A program made the position numbers and the translations under genes. From assembly GCA_016213455.1 (NCBI GenBank), contig JACRAG010000292.1, positions 1 to 14,776 on the forward strand: a stretch of DNA of 14,776 nt. The letters are read 5' to 3'. Below the pieces are notes generated by a model, which saw only the letters and a list, made by a program, of their open reading frames with translations, had not been told where the DNA came from and made no database searches. The DNA comes from Anaerolineae bacterium. Lineage in GTDB: Bacteria > Chloroflexota > Anaerolineae > Anaerolineales > Anaerolineaceae. This document shows, piece by piece, positions 13,710-14,776 of this stretch. How positions within the stretch are numbered: the first letter of the stretch is position 1; every line of letters starts with the position of its first letter.

Positions 13710-14776
13710 GCTTCACCCCCGGATGGTAGAAGGATTTCAAAACAGGTAAAATCTCCGTCAGTAGAGACGGTGATGGACCCTTGATGACGACGAATAATTT
13801 CTCGACAAATCGTCATTTCCATTCCATTACTCGAAGAATCCGCAGTTGGAATCAAAGTTGGATCGAAAATTGTCGAAAGGTCGGGATCAGAGGGTATACC
13901 CTCTACTAAAACTTGTAACATTATATATCCATTTTGGCTTAATGTAGCGTTAATGTGTAATCTCTTGGGTGCAGGAGCATTGGTCAGCGATGGCGCCGCC
14001 AGCAGGAAATTGATCCACAAATCGATCAATTGCTGCCGGAAACCCATCACCCGCACCGGCGTCTCGGGCAGGTTGATGACCAGGTTGATCAGCTCCGCTT
14101 GATATTGGGCGCTGCACAAAATCAAGGCCTGCTCAATCGTATCGCCCACCGAAACCAGGGTGCGCTCCTCATCCGCGCTTGCCGAAAATTTCATCAACGA
14201 ATCGACCACCTGCTGCGCCCGCCAGCCTGCGCGCACAATCGCCTCTGCGGATACATACGCTTCCAGCCCGGGGTTCAGGTCGTGCAGCAGCATTTGCCCC
14301 TCGGCGATGACCGTGGTGAGCGGGTTGCTGATCTGGTGCGCCACCGATGCCGCCAACCGCCCCACCGAAGACAACCGGGCTGACTCGGATAGACGCTGCT
14401 GGGCAGATCGCACCTCGGCTTCCATCACCAGGCGCTCGGTCACATCCCGTCCCACCGCCTGAAAGGCGCTGATCTCTGTGTTTTCACCGGGAAGATGCTC
14501 GACCCGCCGGATGATCCAGGTCAGCCAGCGCTCTTTCCCCGCGATCAGGACACGATGCGTCACCTCTCCCACCGGTTTTTCGGTGGAAAGGCTGTTCAAC
14601 AATTCCACAACCGGGGCGCGATCCTCTTCGATGACCGTCGCCAGGAAGTTGCCGCCGCGCACAGCCCCGTAATAGCGGGCATAGGCTTCATTGATAAAGG
14701 TCAGGGCGCCGTCCATGCGGAAGCGGCAGATCATCTCGGTCTGGTGCTCATCCACAATGGCGCGGTAGCGCGCCTC
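13706..14776 (-). CDS. PAS-HisKA sensor kinase with degenerate ATP-binding domain (5' truncated)
   Basis: The frame remains open to the window edge (it reads EARYRAIV before the first GTG), so the N-terminus is missing; the GTG at 14755 lies inside a PAS domain and is not a credible start. The visible PAS domain (ICRFRMDGALTFINEAYARY) ends with VGRDVTERLV. The HisKA domain is intact: LAASVAHQISNPLTTVI has phosphoacceptor His (codon 14336-14338). The following catalytic domain is strongly eroded. Aligned with the sister kinase, the N-box Asn is Ala (WINFLLAA; codon 13997-13999), DNGKGIP is reduced to LVEGIP, FEPF is FDPT, and the glycine lid GKGTGLGL has become SSSNGMEM. The C-terminal strand pattern REIIRRHQGSITV and FEILLP survives. 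ATP binding is therefore unlikely. Its stop overlaps the regulator's start (GTGA). No membrane helix is visible in this part. Confidence 0.88.
   Translation of the reverse strand, partial: EARYRAIVDEHQTEMICRFRMDGALTFINEAYARYYGAVRGGNFLATVIEEDRAPVVELLNSLSTEKPVGEVTHRVLIAGKERWLTWIIRRVEHLPGENTEISAFQAVGRDVTERLVMEAEVRSAQQRLSESARLSSVGRLAASVAHQISNPLTTVIAEGQMLLHDLNPGLEAYVSAEAIVRAGWRAQQVVDSLMKFSASADEERTLVSVGDTIEQALILCSAQYQAELINLVINLPETPVRVMGFRQQLIDLWINFLLAAPSLTNAPAPKRLHINATLSQNGYIMLQVLVEGIPSDPDLSTIFDPTLIPTADSSSNGMEMTICREIIRRHQGSITVSTDGDFTCFEILLPSGGEA

Overview
The window looks like a chromosomal segment of a bacterium with moderately high GC, most likely a member of the Chloroflexota close to the Anaerolineae. 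This is an inference. It rests on the TolB-like propeller protein tethered by a Pro/Thr linker, on the GAGATTGC...GCAATGAC type palindromic intergenic repeats, and on the abundance of soluble multi-domain histidine kinases. There is no rRNA, no tRNA, no CRISPR array and no recognisable transposase or phage gene.

Layout. (1) 1-848, plus strand: the 3' part of a CPBP-type membrane protease homologue, followed by a 72-residue protein of unknown function with a very strong ribosome binding site. (2) 967-3335, minus strand: a beta-lactamase-fold serine hydrolase translationally coupled (TAATG) to a PfkB-family sugar/sugar-phosphate kinase. (3) 3517-5198, minus strand: an M23 peptidase without a signal peptide, then a PilZ (YcgR-like) cyclic-di-GMP receptor protein, then a strong intrinsic terminator. 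(4) 5440-9004, plus strand: three genes joined by overlapping stops and starts, encoding a TPR-glycosyltransferase fusion, a second related glycosyltransferase and a formylglycine-generating-enzyme-fold (SUMF1/EgtB-like) protein. (5) 9005-9419: an intergenic region with two facing REP-like palindromes, a candidate sigma70-type promoter and a long leader. (6) 9420-10745, plus strand: a membrane-anchored TolB-like beta-propeller. (7) 10816-14776, minus strand: a kinase / response regulator / kinase cluster with overlapping start and stop codons; its first kinase runs off the window edge.

How the genes may work together. The signalling cluster feeds one OmpR-type regulator from two kinases that show no membrane segment in the visible sequence. 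One (10816-12909) has a complete catalytic domain. The other (13706-14776) keeps its phosphoacceptor histidine but has lost the recognisable ATP-binding boxes, so it looks like a pseudokinase that might be phosphorylated in trans. The glycosyltransferase-FGE operon is a plausible surface-glycan or protein-glycosylation unit of unknown product. The M23-PilZ pair suggests cell-wall remodelling linked to c-di-GMP, possibly around a flagellum or pilus.

The most unusual signals are the degenerate kinase domain and its local drop in GC, the GT-GT-FGE operon, and the leaderless Ser/Met-rich M23 peptidase paired with PilZ. No single locus can be shown from sequence alone to be a wholly new system.
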